A stretch of DNA of 17,408 nucleotides from Pseudomonadota bacterium (GCA_022562375.1 JADFPK010000009.1:1-17408), one strand, 5' to 3'. Shown: positions 7,003-14,140, numbered from the stretch's first letter. Numbers and translations: made by a program. Notes: generated by a model from the sequence alone, not told the origin.

Positions 7003-7046
7003 TAGGCGCACTCCCCTCGGCTCGACCCGGCGACGCAGTGCGAAAT
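7003..7046 (+). repeat. Right copy of the 44-bp direct repeat
   Basis: This copy matches 5357-5400 at 40 of 44 positions by eye. In this copy the ends form an exact 6-bp inverted repeat, CGCACT (7007-7012) and AGTGCG (7037-7042), whereas the left copy has CGCACT with GGCGCG, so the foldback is better preserved here. GC content rises sharply from this point, marking the return to the host chromosome. Confidence 0.8.
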
Positions 7047-7048
7047 AA

Positions 7049-7072
7049 CGCCGCCCCTCTCGGGGGTCGGCG
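7049..7072 (-). terminator. Terminator hairpin of the gcv operon
   Basis: CGCCGCCCC (7049-7057) pairs with GGGG and CGGCG (7063-7066, 7068-7072) with one bulged base and a 5-base loop. It begins directly after the stop codon of the last gene of the leftward operon, and on the minus strand it is followed by TTATTT, a short U-rich tail. Before the insertion this hairpin would have stood about 50 bases behind atpF, so it could originally have served both convergent operons. Confidence 0.55.
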
Positions 7073-7432
7073 CTAATCGGCGTCTTGCGCCTTGGCCTTG
7101 AACTTCTCCAGTCGGAGATCGAGCGCCTGGCCCAGCCACATCGCGAAGTCCGTGTGATCGCGGTAGCTGCTCTCGTCCGTCTCGGCATGGACCAGGATCG
7201 TCAGCCCGTCGCGATTCAGCATCAGCCACGGCACCAAATGTTGGAACTGATCGGCGCCGAAGGTGACCAGATACATCGCCTGGGGGTGGGGACCGACCGG
7301 TTCGTCGTGCCAGCTTCCCATCTTGACCTCGAAGCGTCCCGAGATCGCCTCGCGCAGACGCCCGGCGCGGCGCCGCGTTTCCTTGTCGTAATAGACATGG
7401 GCGTGAAATTCATCGATCCGGCTGGTATCCAT
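7073..7432 (-). CDS. DOPA 4,5-dioxygenase family protein
   Basis: The 119-residue protein begins MDTSRIDEFHAHVYYDKETR and carries the hallmarks of the DOPA-dioxygenase family (Pfam DOPA_dioxygen): FHAHVYYD near the N-terminus (His10, His12 as likely metal ligands), GSWHDEPVGPHPQAMYLVTF, LVPWLMLNRDGLTILVHAET, and DHTDFAMWLGQAL. Fungal and plant relatives open the catechol ring of DOPA, but many bacterial members are uncharacterised, so the substrate is unknown. The frame is open to 7477, yet the ATG at 7432 is preferred because GGGGAGGG stands about 7 bases before it. It is the last gene of the gcv transcript, starting 26 bases after the GNAT gene stops, and is followed at once by a terminator hairpin. 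Confidence 0.82.
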   Translation of the reverse strand: MDTSRIDEFHAHVYYDKETRRRAGRLREAISGRFEVKMGSWHDEPVGPHPQAMYLVTFGADQFQHLVPWLMLNRDGLTILVHAETDESSYRDHTDFAMWLGQALDLRLEKFKAKAQDAD

Positions 7433-7457
7433 CACCAATCCCTCCCCAGGAGAACTT

Positions 7458-8273
7458 TCACTCATTGGTCCAGGCATAGCAGTTCCCCTTGCAATATTCG
7501 CGAAATCCCAGCCGCCGGTAAAGCCCGATGGCGGCCGCAGAGGCGAACAGGACGCCGATGCGATAGCCCAAGCGCCGCGCTTCCAGCAAAGGCGCCAGCG
7601 TTACCGCCGTGGCGATTCCCTGGCCCCGGAACTCCGGCAGCGTGGCGACGTTGGAGATACCGGCGACACCGGCGCCGAAGAACGCCGACGCCGTCGCCAC
7701 CGGTGTTCCCTTGAGCCTGGCGATGTAGTGACGGTAGGGCCGATCGGCGCCCAGCCCCACCGCCGCGTGCATCTCGACCCACGGCTCGAGGGCAAAACCG
7801 GGAAACTCGTAGACCGGGGCCATGACGGCACACCAGGTCCCAAGCGTCTCGAGATCACGGACTTCCTCGATCTCGAGGTGGCGCGGCGCCGACGGACCGT
7901 CGGCCAAGCCGCCGAGATCGACCGCCATGCCCGCCGCTTCGAATGCATGGACCAATCCCCTGGCCGCCAAATGGTTCGCCAGCTTCTCGGGTCCGGCCGA
8001 CGGGCCGATCCACCAGAGCATCGGCAGGTTACGTTCGGCGAACCGGGCCACGGCCTTCTCGATGGCCGCCTCGATGCCGTTCGGCGAAAGCCGGGCGCGG
8101 AAGACGTTGTTGAAGACGGAAAAGGGGATGCCGGTGCGGGTCCAGATCAAGTCCGCATCCTCGTAAAGCTCCATCCCGGGCCACCGCGACCAGGCCTTGC
8201 AGCTTTCGATCGCGTTCATCTCGATGGCGTCGATCAACGCCGGAATGGAAAAGTCCTCGAGGATCGTCGCCAT
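7458..8273 (-). CDS. GNAT-family N-acetyltransferase
   Basis: This 271-residue protein has a C-terminal GNAT fold: the acetyl-CoA pyrophosphate loop is in ATLPEFRGQGIATAVTLAPL (motif A, R-G-Q-G-I-A), followed by the motif B region GYRIGVLFASAAAIGLYRRLGFREY. The N-terminal half (about 1-135, containing FSVFNNVFRARL and MLWWIGPSAGPEKLANHL) looks like a degenerate second GNAT-like domain, a common two-domain layout. The acceptor substrate cannot be deduced. Its ATG at 8273 lies only 12 bases after the stop of gcvPB, so it is very probably co-transcribed with the glycine cleavage genes and hence downstream of the glycine riboswitch. Confidence 0.85.
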   Translation of the reverse strand: MATILEDFSIPALIDAIEMNAIESCKAWSRWPGMELYEDADLIWTRTGIPFSVFNNVFRARLSPNGIEAAIEKAVARFAERNLPMLWWIGPSAGPEKLANHLAARGLVHAFEAAGMAVDLGGLADGPSAPRHLEIEEVRDLETLGTWCAVMAPVYEFPGFALEPWVEMHAAVGLGADRPYRHYIARLKGTPVATASAFFGAGVAGISNVATLPEFRGQGIATAVTLAPLLEARRLGYRIGVLFASAAAIGLYRRLGFREYCKGNCYAWTNE

Positions 8274-8285
8274 GCGCCGGGCCGC

Positions 8286-9815
8286 CTACTCCGCCGCCTT
8301 GTCCGGCGCCGGGCGCCAGCGCAGGATCGGGTGGCGCGCCGCCCCGGTCTCGTCCAGCCGGCGTCTCGGCGTCAGCCTGGGGGCGTCATGGAATTTGGCC
8401 GCATCGCCCGACTTGGCGGCGGCGGCGAGACCCCTGACGGTGGCGATGAACTGATCGAGGGATGCCTTGCTTTCGGTCTCGGTCGGCTCCATCAGCATGG
8501 CGCCGTGCACCACCAGGGGGAAATAGATGGTGGTGGGGTGGAAGCCCTCGTCGATCAGGGCCTTGGCGAAGTCGAGCGTGCTCACCCCGGTATCCTCTAG
8601 GAAGCCGTCGTCGAACAGGACCTCATGCATGCACGGACCGGGATAGGAAACCGTCAGCACGTCCTCGAGGCCGGCGAGAAGATAGTTGGCGTTCAATACC
8701 GCGTCCTCCGCCACCTGGCGCAACCCGTCGCCGCCGTGGCTCATCATGTAGGCAAGGGCGCGGATGAACATGCCCATCTGGCCGTGAAAGCCCTTGAGCC
8801 GGCCGATGGCGCTTAGCCCTTCATCTTCCGTTTCGCCGCGATGCTCGACCAGGCGGAAGCCCTTATGGTCATGGACGACGAAGGGCAACGGCGCGAATGG
8901 CGCCAGCCCGCCCGACAGCACCACCGGCCCCGAGCCCGGCCCGCCGCCGCCATGGGGGGTCGAGAAAGTCTTGTGCAAATTGAGATGCATGGCGTCGATG
9001 CCAAGATCGCCGGGCCTGACCTTGCCGACGATGGCGTTGAAATTGGCCCCGTCGCAATAGAAGTAGGCGCCGACTTCGTGCACCGCCCGGGCGATCTCCA
9101 GGATCTCGTCCTCGAACAGCCCGCAGGTGCTGGGATTGGTCAACATGATGCCGGCGACATCTTCGCCGAGCTTGCCCTTCACCGCCGCAAGGTCGACCCG
9201 GCCGCGGGCATTGGCGGCGACGGCGTCGATCTCGTAGCCGCAGGCGGCGGCGGTCGCCGGGTTGGTGCCATGGGCGGATTCCGGGACCAGGACCCGCCGC
9301 CTGGCATCGCCCTTCGCCTCCAATGCCGCCCTGATGCACATCATGCCGCAAAGCTCGCCCTGGGCGCCGGCCGCCGGTGACAGCGCCACCGCCTCCATGC
9401 CGGTCAGCAGCTTGAGCCAGCGGGCGAGGCTGTCGATCAGCTCGAGCGCGCCCTGGACGGTCGCTTCCGGCTGCATCGGATGCAAGTCCACGAGGCCGGG
9501 CAAGCGGGCGAGCCGTTCGTTGAGCCTGGGGTTGTGCTTCATGGTGCACGACCCCAGCGGATAGAAGCCCGCATCGATGGCGAAGTTCTTCTGGCTCAAG
9601 CGCGTGAAGTGACGCATAACCTCGGGCTCCGACAGTCCCGGCAGCCCGATCTCGCCTTGGCGCGCGAGCCCGCCAAGCCGGTCTTCGCCCGGCGCCGGGC
9701 GGGCGAGGTCGACGCCGGTACCCCCGGCGCCGTCTAGCTCGAAGATCAGCGGCTCCTCGATCTGGAGCCCGCGGTTACCGCTTATGGTGCCCGGCGTTCG
9801 GCTTGTGGCGGCCAT
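8286..9815 (-). CDS. gcvPB: Glycine dehydrogenase (decarboxylating) subunit 2
   Basis: The 509-residue C-terminal half of the split glycine cleavage P-protein. The PLP lysine is Lys282 in MHLNLHKTFSTPHGGGGPGS, followed by the glycine-rich segment typical of the family. Other family marks are FYPLGSCTMKHNPRLNE, PAAGAQGELCGMM, SAHGTNPATAA and MLTNPSTCGLFE. With subunit 1 it decarboxylates glycine and passes the aminomethyl group to lipoyl-GcvH. The ATG at 9815 is preferred over the adjacent GTG (9818) because it overlaps the gcvPA stop in a TGATG, implying translational coupling. Confidence 0.97.
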   Translation of the reverse strand: MAATSRTPGTISGNRGLQIEEPLIFELDGAGGTGVDLARPAPGEDRLGGLARQGEIGLPGLSEPEVMRHFTRLSQKNFAIDAGFYPLGSCTMKHNPRLNERLARLPGLVDLHPMQPEATVQGALELIDSLARWLKLLTGMEAVALSPAAGAQGELCGMMCIRAALEAKGDARRRVLVPESAHGTNPATAAACGYEIDAVAANARGRVDLAAVKGKLGEDVAGIMLTNPSTCGLFEDEILEIARAVHEVGAYFYCDGANFNAIVGKVRPGDLGIDAMHLNLHKTFSTPHGGGGPGSGPVVLSGGLAPFAPLPFVVHDHKGFRLVEHRGETEDEGLSAIGRLKGFHGQMGMFIRALAYMMSHGGDGLRQVAEDAVLNANYLLAGLEDVLTVSYPGPCMHEVLFDDGFLEDTGVSTLDFAKALIDEGFHPTTIYFPLVVHGAMLMEPTETESKASLDQFIATVRGLAAAAKSGDAAKFHDAPRLTPRRRLDETGAARHPILRWRPAPDKAAE

Positions 9816-11158
9816 CACAAGGCCGCCTCGAGCGCGCCGGCGAAGGCCGCGATGTCCGCCTCCGAATTGGTTTCGCTGACGGCGACGAGCAGGAGGCCAG
9901 CCAGTTCGGGAACTCGGGGATAGAAGCGCGACACCGGCACGCCGCCAAGCACGCCTCTTCGCGCCAGCTTATCGGCGACGGCGCCGGCGGGCTTGGAGAG
10001 CCGGAGGGTGAACTCGTTGAAGAAGGTATCGTTCAGCACCTCGACGCCGGGCACCGCGCCGAGCACGTCCGCCGCGCCGACCGCCGCCGAATGATTGATC
10101 GCCGCCAGCCGCTTCAACCCGGCCGAGCCGAGAAGCGCCAGGTGCACCGTGAAGGCCAGCGCACACAAGCCCGAATTGGTGCAGATGTTGCTCGTCGCCT
10201 TGTCGCGGCGGATATGCTGCTCGCGGGTGGCAAGGGTCAGCACCCAGCCGCGCCTGCCGTCGGCATCGGTGGTCTCGCCGACGATGCGTCCGGGCATCTG
10301 GCGCACATGCTTGTCCCTGGTCGCCAGCAGGCCGACATAGGGGCCGCCGAAACTGAGGGGATTGCCCAGCGACTGGCCCTCGGCGACGACGATATCCGCC
10401 CCCATCTCACCGGGCGGCCTGACCGCGCCCAAGGACACCACCTCGGTGACGGCGACGATCATGACGGCGCCGGCCTCGGCGCAACGGGCGGCTAGCGGGG
10501 CAAGATCGCCGAGGTGGCCGAAGAAGGCCGGGTTCTGGACGACGACGCAGGCGGTCTCACCGTCGATCATGGCGCCAAGGTCCTCGACGCCTTCGACGTC
10601 GGGCGGCGCGGCCGCGAACTCGGCATTCGAATAGCGGGCGAAGGTGGCGGCGGTTTCACGGTAATGGGGGTGCAGCCCGCCCGACAGCACCACCTTGTTG
10701 CGCCCGGTTATGCGGCGCGCCATCATCACCGCCTCGGCGCAGGCGCTGGCGCCGTCATACATCGAGGCATTGGCGACGTCCATGGCGGTCAGCAGCGCCA
10801 CCTGGGTCTGGAACTCGAACAGATATTGCAGCGTCCCCTGCGACACCTCGGGCTGATAGGGGGTGTAGGAGGTCAGGAACTCGCCGCGCTGGATGAGGTA
10901 ATCCACCGTCGCCGGCAGGTGGTGACGGTAAGCGCCGGCGCCGAGGAAGCTGGGCGCCGTCGCGGGACTGAGATTCCTTGCCGCCATCCCGGCGATGGCG
11001 CGCTCGACCTCCATTTCGCCGGCATGGTCCGGCAGATCGAGGGGGGCCTCGAGGCGCGCCGCTTCGGGCACGTCGGCGAACAAATCCTCGATGGAAGCGA
11101 CGCCGATGGCCGCCAGCATGGCCTGACGATCGTTATCGGTCAGCGGCAGGTAGCGCAT
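9815..11158 (-). CDS. gcvPA: Glycine dehydrogenase (decarboxylating) subunit 1
   Basis: The 447-residue N-terminal half of the split P-protein, starting [20 protein letters not shown]. Family marks include [77 protein letters not shown] and the [17 protein letters not shown] region. It lacks the PLP lysine, which is in subunit 2; the two form an alpha2-beta2 enzyme. The gene overlaps gcvH upstream and gcvPB downstream by one base each (TGATG), so H, PA and PB are probably translated as a coupled set. The split form contrasts with the fused P-protein of E. coli and many other proteobacteria. Confidence 0.97.
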   Translation of the reverse strand: MRYLPLTDNDRQAMLAAIGVASIEDLFADVPEAARLEAPLDLPDHAGEMEVERAIAGMAARNLSPATAPSFLGAGAYRHHLPATVDYLIQRGEFLTSYTPYQPEVSQGTLQYLFEFQTQVALLTAMDVANASMYDGASACAEAVMMARRITGRNKVVLSGGLHPHYRETAATFARYSNAEFAAAPPDVEGVEDLGAMIDGETACVVVQNPAFFGHLGDLAPLAARCAEAGAVMIVAVTEVVSLGAVRPPGEMGADIVVAEGQSLGNPLSFGGPYVGLLATRDKHVRQMPGRIVGETTDADGRRGWVLTLATREQHIRRDKATSNICTNSGLCALAFTVHLALLGSAGLKRLAAINHSAAVGAADVLGAVPGVEVLNDTFFNEFTLRLSKPAGAVADKLARRGVLGGVPVSRFYPRVPELAGLLLVAVSETNSEADIAAFAGALEAAL

Positions 11159-11535
11159 CAGCCGAGCCCTGCGGTGAAGGCCGAATAGGCCGCCTCGTCC
11201 ATCAGCTTGTCAAGTTCGGACGGATCGCTGAGCCTGATCTTGACGAACCACCCGGCCCCCAGGGCGTCGGCATTCACCGCGTCGGGCGCATCGGACAAGG
11301 CCCCGTTCACCTCGGTCACTTCGCCGCTCACCGGCGCGTAGACCTCACTCGCCGCCTTGACCGATTCGACCACCGCCATCTCGTCCCCCTGCTTCACCCG
11401 TTTGCCGATTTCGGGGAGTTCGACATAGACCACGTCGCCCAACTGCGCTTGCGCGTAATCGGTGATGCCGACGGTGGCGATGTCGCCGTCGAGGCGAATC
11501 CACTCGTGCTCCTGGCTGAATTTCATATCGCTCAT
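11158..11535 (-). CDS. gcvH: Glycine cleavage system H protein
   Basis: The 125-residue lipoyl carrier protein begins [20 protein letters not shown]. The lipoylated residue is Lys60 in [19 protein letters not shown], within a normal-length lipoyl domain. It shuttles the aminomethyl group from P- to T-protein and the dihydrolipoyl group to the L-protein, which is not in this window. The ATG at 11535 has AAGAGG about 10 bases upstream. It is separated from gcvT by 61 bases that hold a 9-bp hairpin. Confidence 0.97.
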   Translation of the reverse strand: MSDMKFSQEHEWIRLDGDIATVGITDYAQAQLGDVVYVELPEIGKRVKQGDEMAVVESVKAASEVYAPVSGEVTEVNGALSDAPDAVNADALGAGWFVKIRLSDPSELDKLMDEAAYSAFTAGLG

Positions 11536-11560
11536 GGGTCATAACCTCTTGTTTTATATG

Positions 11561-11595
11561 CTAGAGCGGCTCTTGGTAGATAGGAACCGCTCTAG
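11561..11595 (-). repeat. Hairpin between gcvT and gcvH, possible dispersed repeat
   Basis: CTAGAGCGG (11561-11569) and CCGCTCTAG (11587-11595) are exact 9-base inverted repeats with a 17-base loop, filling most of the gap that starts two bases from the gcvT stop. On the minus strand it is followed by CATATAAAAC rather than a clear U-run. It could act as an mRNA stability element, weak attenuator, or copy of a CTAGAGC-type dispersed repeat common in alphaproteobacteria (recalled, not checked). Confidence 0.45.
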
Positions 11596-11596
11596 A

Positions 11597-12712
11597 TCAG
11601 CCCCTGTAGTAACGCGATGGAACGAACGGCAAGGCCGTCACCTCGCCCGCCCGCGCCTGGCCCCGCACCATCAGCTTGACCCCGGTGCCGGGCTTGGCCT
11701 GGCCGGTTTCGACATAGCCCATGGCCACCGGACCGCCCACCGTCGGGCCGAAGCCGCCGCTGGTGATCTCGCCGATGGTGCGGCCTTCGGCGTCGGTGAT
11801 TTCCGTCCCCCGGCGTGCCGGCGCCCGGCCCGAGGGCATAATGCCGACGCGCCTGCGCTTGGTTCCTTCCACCAACTGGGCGCGGATGATGTCGGCCCCG
11901 GGGAAACCGCCTTCCTCGGCGCGGCGCTTGGAAATGGTCCAGCCGAGCCTGGCCTCCACCGGCGTCGTCGCGGTGTCGATGTCGTGACCGTAAAGACAGA
12001 GCCCGGCCTCGAGCCTCAGCGTATCGCGGGCGCCGAGTCCCGCCGCCATGACGTCGTCTTCGCCCAACAAGAGGCGCGCGAGGCCGGCAGCGGAGTCGTT
12101 GCCAAGCGAGATCTCGAAACCGTCCTCGCCGGTATAGCCGGCGCGGGCGACCATGCAGTCGATCCCTTCGATGCCCATGGCTTGCGCCGTCATGAACCCC
12201 ATGTTCCGGCAAGCGGGGGCGAAACGCGCCAGCACTTCCACCGCCCGGGGTCCCTGCAGCGCCAGCAGCGCCCGGTCCTCGAGATGCGTGATCTCCACCC
12301 GGCCGGCGAGACGGTCGCGGAGGTGGTCGAGGTCGGCCGCCTGGCAAGCGGCATTGACCACCATGGAAAGGTGATCGTCGGCAATGGTGACGATGACATC
12401 GTCGAGGATACCGCCGGTGTCGTCGGTCAACATGGTGTAGCGCATGGCCCCGGGCGCCAGCCCCTGGATGTCGCCCGGCACCACTGTCTCGATGGCCTCG
12501 GCCACATCCCCGCCCGCCAGCGTCAGCTGCCCCATATGGCTGATGTCGAAGAGCGACGCCCGTGAGCGGGTATGGAGGTGCTCGGCGATGATGCCGCCGG
12601 GGAACTGGACCGGCATCTCGTAGCCGGCGAAAGGCACCATCCTGGCGCCCATCTCGACATGGAGGTCGAACAACGCCGTCCGCTGCAATTTTTCTGGTGC
12701 GGGATCGGTCAA
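11597..12712 (-). CDS. gcvT: Glycine cleavage system aminomethyltransferase (T protein)
   Basis: The 371-residue T-protein begins MTDPAPEKLQRTALFDLHVE, followed by GARMVPFAGYEMPVQFPGGI and SLFDISHMGQL, the characteristic N-terminus. GYTGEDGFEI and the C-terminal barrel with GEITSGGFGPTVGGPVAMGY complete the family pattern. It transfers the methylene group from aminomethyl-GcvH to tetrahydrofolate, giving 5,10-methylene-THF and ammonia. A TTG at 12712 is the preferred start because GGAGG lies 5 bases upstream; an in-frame TTG at 12724 precedes that site and is less likely. It is the first gene behind the glycine riboswitch and so heads the operon. Confidence 0.96.
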   Translation of the reverse strand: MTDPAPEKLQRTALFDLHVEMGARMVPFAGYEMPVQFPGGIIAEHLHTRSRASLFDISHMGQLTLAGGDVAEAIETVVPGDIQGLAPGAMRYTMLTDDTGGILDDVIVTIADDHLSMVVNAACQAADLDHLRDRLAGRVEITHLEDRALLALQGPRAVEVLARFAPACRNMGFMTAQAMGIEGIDCMVARAGYTGEDGFEISLGNDSAAGLARLLLGEDDVMAAGLGARDTLRLEAGLCLYGHDIDTATTPVEARLGWTISKRRAEEGGFPGADIIRAQLVEGTKRRRVGIMPSGRAPARRGTEITDAEGRTIGEITSGGFGPTVGGPVAMGYVETGQAKPGTGVKLMVRGQARAGEVTALPFVPSRYYRG

Positions 12713-12732
12713 TGGGCCCTCCAACAGCTACC

Positions 12733-12773
12733 GGACTGCTTCCGCGCGATTGCGGCGGCGGCGGCGGCAGTCC
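12733..12773 (-). promoter_or_regulatory. Hairpin in the riboswitch-gcvT leader, possible expression platform
   Basis: Just after the second aptamer the transcript has GGACTGC and GCAGTCC (plus-strand 12767-12773 and 12733-12739), an exact 7-bp stem. The loop contains a run of five GCC/GGC triplets (12751-12768). The stem starts within a few bases of the aptamer's closing strand, and the gcvT ribosome-binding site follows shortly after. It may be part of the switching element. No U-tract follows, so transcription termination is not obvious. Confidence 0.4.
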
Positions 12774-12986
12774 CCTCTGTCTTTGGACCTGAAAGATTCA
12801 CCGGCCAACGGAAAGTACCGCGCCCGGCTTACATCTTCGGTGAGGCGTCCTCGGTTCGGTTCAAGGCCGGACGCCTGCTTTCCAGAGCGTCATCACCCTG
12901 CGGTCCTTCTGCCTGAGAGTTTCTGGGACCTTTGCTCCTTCGGCGCCGGCACCGTCAATGAGACCGTGCCGGTCTCTCCCGCAGGG
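12773..12986 (-). ncRNA. Tandem glycine riboswitch
   Basis: On the minus strand two consecutive glycine aptamers are readable. Aptamer I (12986-12896) is closed by CCCTGC/GCAGGG and contains GGGAGAGACCGG, CGCCGAAGGAGCAA and AAACTCTCAGGC...AAGGACCG, all glycine-riboswitch hallmarks. After a short linker, aptamer II (12889-12773) is closed by CTCTG/CAGAG and contains CTCACCGAAGATGTAAGCC and GAATCTTTCAGGTCCAAAGA. Tandem aptamers sense glycine and, in known cases, switch on glycine cleavage genes when glycine is plentiful. The riboswitch precedes gcvT and probably controls all six downstream genes. Confidence 0.95.
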
Positions 12987-12997
12987 ATCATCTGAGC

Positions 12998-13030
12998 ATC
13001 CGCGAAAGACGATGATCGGCACTCGCGGAT
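12998..13030 (-). promoter_or_regulatory. Hairpin just upstream of the glycine riboswitch
   Basis: ATCCGCGA (12998-13005) and TCGCGGAT (13023-13030) form a perfect 8-bp stem with a 17-base loop. It lies between the end of the lipoprotein gene and the riboswitch and would be at the very 5' end of the gcv transcript if the promoter at 13050-13077 is right. No U-run follows, so it is either a weak terminator of the upstream gene or a 5' stabilising stem. Confidence 0.4.
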
Positions 13031-13049
13031 TCTACCGACTCAACGGGAT

Positions 13050-13077
13050 ATCTTAACGACCGGGTGATCGAGGTCAA
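13050..13077 (-). promoter_or_regulatory. gcvT: Candidate promoter of the gcv operon
   Basis: On the minus strand TTGACC (13077-13072) is followed after 16 bases by TAAGAT (13055-13050), a 5/6 and 4/6 match to the sigma70 hexamers. Transcription would begin near 13043, about 57 bases ahead of the first aptamer. It lies in the 62 bases between the lipoprotein stop and the leader hairpin. Confidence 0.45.
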
Positions 13078-13092
13078 CCACGCCATCGAAGA

Positions 13093-13632
13093 TTATCTGC
13101 GCTGACGCGGGCGCCGGTTGAACTCGAGCTCCTCCCGGGTCACCTGAAGGCCGACGATGATCCTGTAGTTCTCCGCCGAGCGGCCGCGCGGCAGGGGAAT
13201 CATTTGCTCGAGCTCCTCGACCGCCAGGGCGCGGCTGACATTGGGAATAAAGGGTATCAGGGCGGTGAACCGTTCCCTGGCGAGTATGGTTCCGGCGGGA
13301 TTGGAGATCGCGACGAAATAGGCGAACACCGCCTTTCGGCTCTTGTCCGCCGGCCCCCGTTCGGCGGCGATGTCGACCAACATGTCGATCTTGACGCCGG
13401 ATGTGCCGTAGATGCACTGGGTCCTGACATCGGCGAGTTGGACCTGGAACACCACATCGGTCAGGTCCCGTCCGGGACCGGGAAGAAACTTGGTGAGCCG
13501 CTGGGCGTCCTTGAGAATGCCGGCCCGGGGACAGGGATGTTGCGGCACCTTGGGTCCGCCGAACATGCCGCACCCCGCCGCCACCAGGGCAAGGGAAATT
13601 CCCGCCAGATTGCGCCAACCGGGCGTCAACAC
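13093..13632 (-). CDS. Probable lipoprotein of unknown function
   Basis: The 179-residue protein has a signal sequence MLTPGWRNLAGISLALVAAG followed by Cys21, a lipoprotein-type cleavage site, although Ala rather than Leu stands at -3. The mature part has a proline/glycine stretch with another cysteine (VPQHPCPRAGILKDAQ), then a mixed region (DLTDVVFQVQLADVRTQC; GVKIDMLVDIAAERGP; FAYFVAISNPAGTILARERF) resembling a beta-sandwich, and a basic C-terminus NRRPRQRR. No specific family is recognised. The start is GTG at 13632, preceded by GGGAGG with 6 bases spacing. It follows the CDGSH gene on the same strand by 54 bases and may be co-transcribed with it. Confidence 0.75.
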   Translation of the reverse strand: MLTPGWRNLAGISLALVAAGCGMFGGPKVPQHPCPRAGILKDAQRLTKFLPGPGRDLTDVVFQVQLADVRTQCIYGTSGVKIDMLVDIAAERGPADKSRKAVFAYFVAISNPAGTILARERFTALIPFIPNVSRALAVEELEQMIPLPRGRSAENYRIIVGLQVTREELEFNRRPRQRR

Positions 13633-13686
13633 ATGCCACCTCCCGGCAAGCGATCGAACACCGGCCGCTCCCAGAGTGGTTCTTGT

Positions 13687-13926
13687 TTAAAGTTTGCCAT
13701 GGGTGCCGTCGCAATAGGGCCTGTCGCCGGTCCTCTTGCAGCCACAAAGGTAGACCTCCTTCGCCTCGGCCACTTTGAAGGCGACGGGCTCGATCCCGGT
13801 ATCCTTATGGGAGCCGTCGCAAAAGGGCTGATTGGCGCTGCGCCCGCAGGCACACCAGTAATATTGCTTGCCGGCCTCGACCTCGACGCTAAAGAAACCT
13901 TTCTGGGCGATCAGCGGCTCGGTCAT
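13687..13926 (-). CDS. Double CDGSH iron-sulfur domain protein
   Basis: The 79-residue protein carries two complete 2Fe-2S CDGSH sites with C-X-C-X8-C-X3-H spacing: Cys25, Cys27, Cys36, His40 (CACGRSANQPFCDGSH) and Cys61, Cys63, Cys72, His76 (CGCKRTGDRPYCDGTH). This tandem layout resembles the Miner2/CISD3 class rather than single-domain mitoNEET. Such proteins bind redox-active, labile clusters and are linked to iron-sulfur or redox handling; no enzymatic role can be given. No signal peptide is seen, so it is cytoplasmic. The ATG at 13926 has GAGAAGGAAGGG just upstream. It is divergent from ispH, another iron-sulfur protein. Confidence 0.93.
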   Translation of the reverse strand: MTEPLIAQKGFFSVEVEAGKQYYWCACGRSANQPFCDGSHKDTGIEPVAFKVAEAKEVYLCGCKRTGDRPYCDGTHGKL

Positions 13927-14140
13927 GACACCCTTCCTTCTCCGTTAACGGCTGTACTTGCTTGATTTAGGGCAGTAAATTACTAGGTTATTATCACGCC
14001 CCGCGCGGGCGCGGCGTGCCAGACGCGACCGGTTTCCCGTTGACGGGACTTTAGGTAACCGTTCGTGATTGCACAAGACCCGCCGCACGGGAAAAGTTTT
14101 CGATGAGGGCGAAGGACCGCCGCTGAGCGTGGACCGGAAC

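Noticed and set aside
5357..7046. Calling the insertion a known defence island, transposon or prophage
   Set aside because: No integrase, transposase, toxin-antitoxin, nuclease or helicase motif was found; only repeats, composition and one unknown gene support mobility.
7073..7432. Assigning true L-DOPA dioxygenase (pigment) activity
   Set aside because: Family membership is clear but bacterial members are mostly uncharacterised and no tyrosine or pigment genes are nearby.
9803..12565. Plus-strand open frames opposite gcvPA, gcvH and gcvT (up to 367 codons)
   Set aside because: All are His/Arg/Gly-rich complements of recognised glycine cleavage genes.
14069..14140. Extended N-terminus of IspH from a TTG at 14069
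   Set aside because: The extra 24 residues are not family-like and a conventional ATG with a standard IspH N-terminus exists at 14141.
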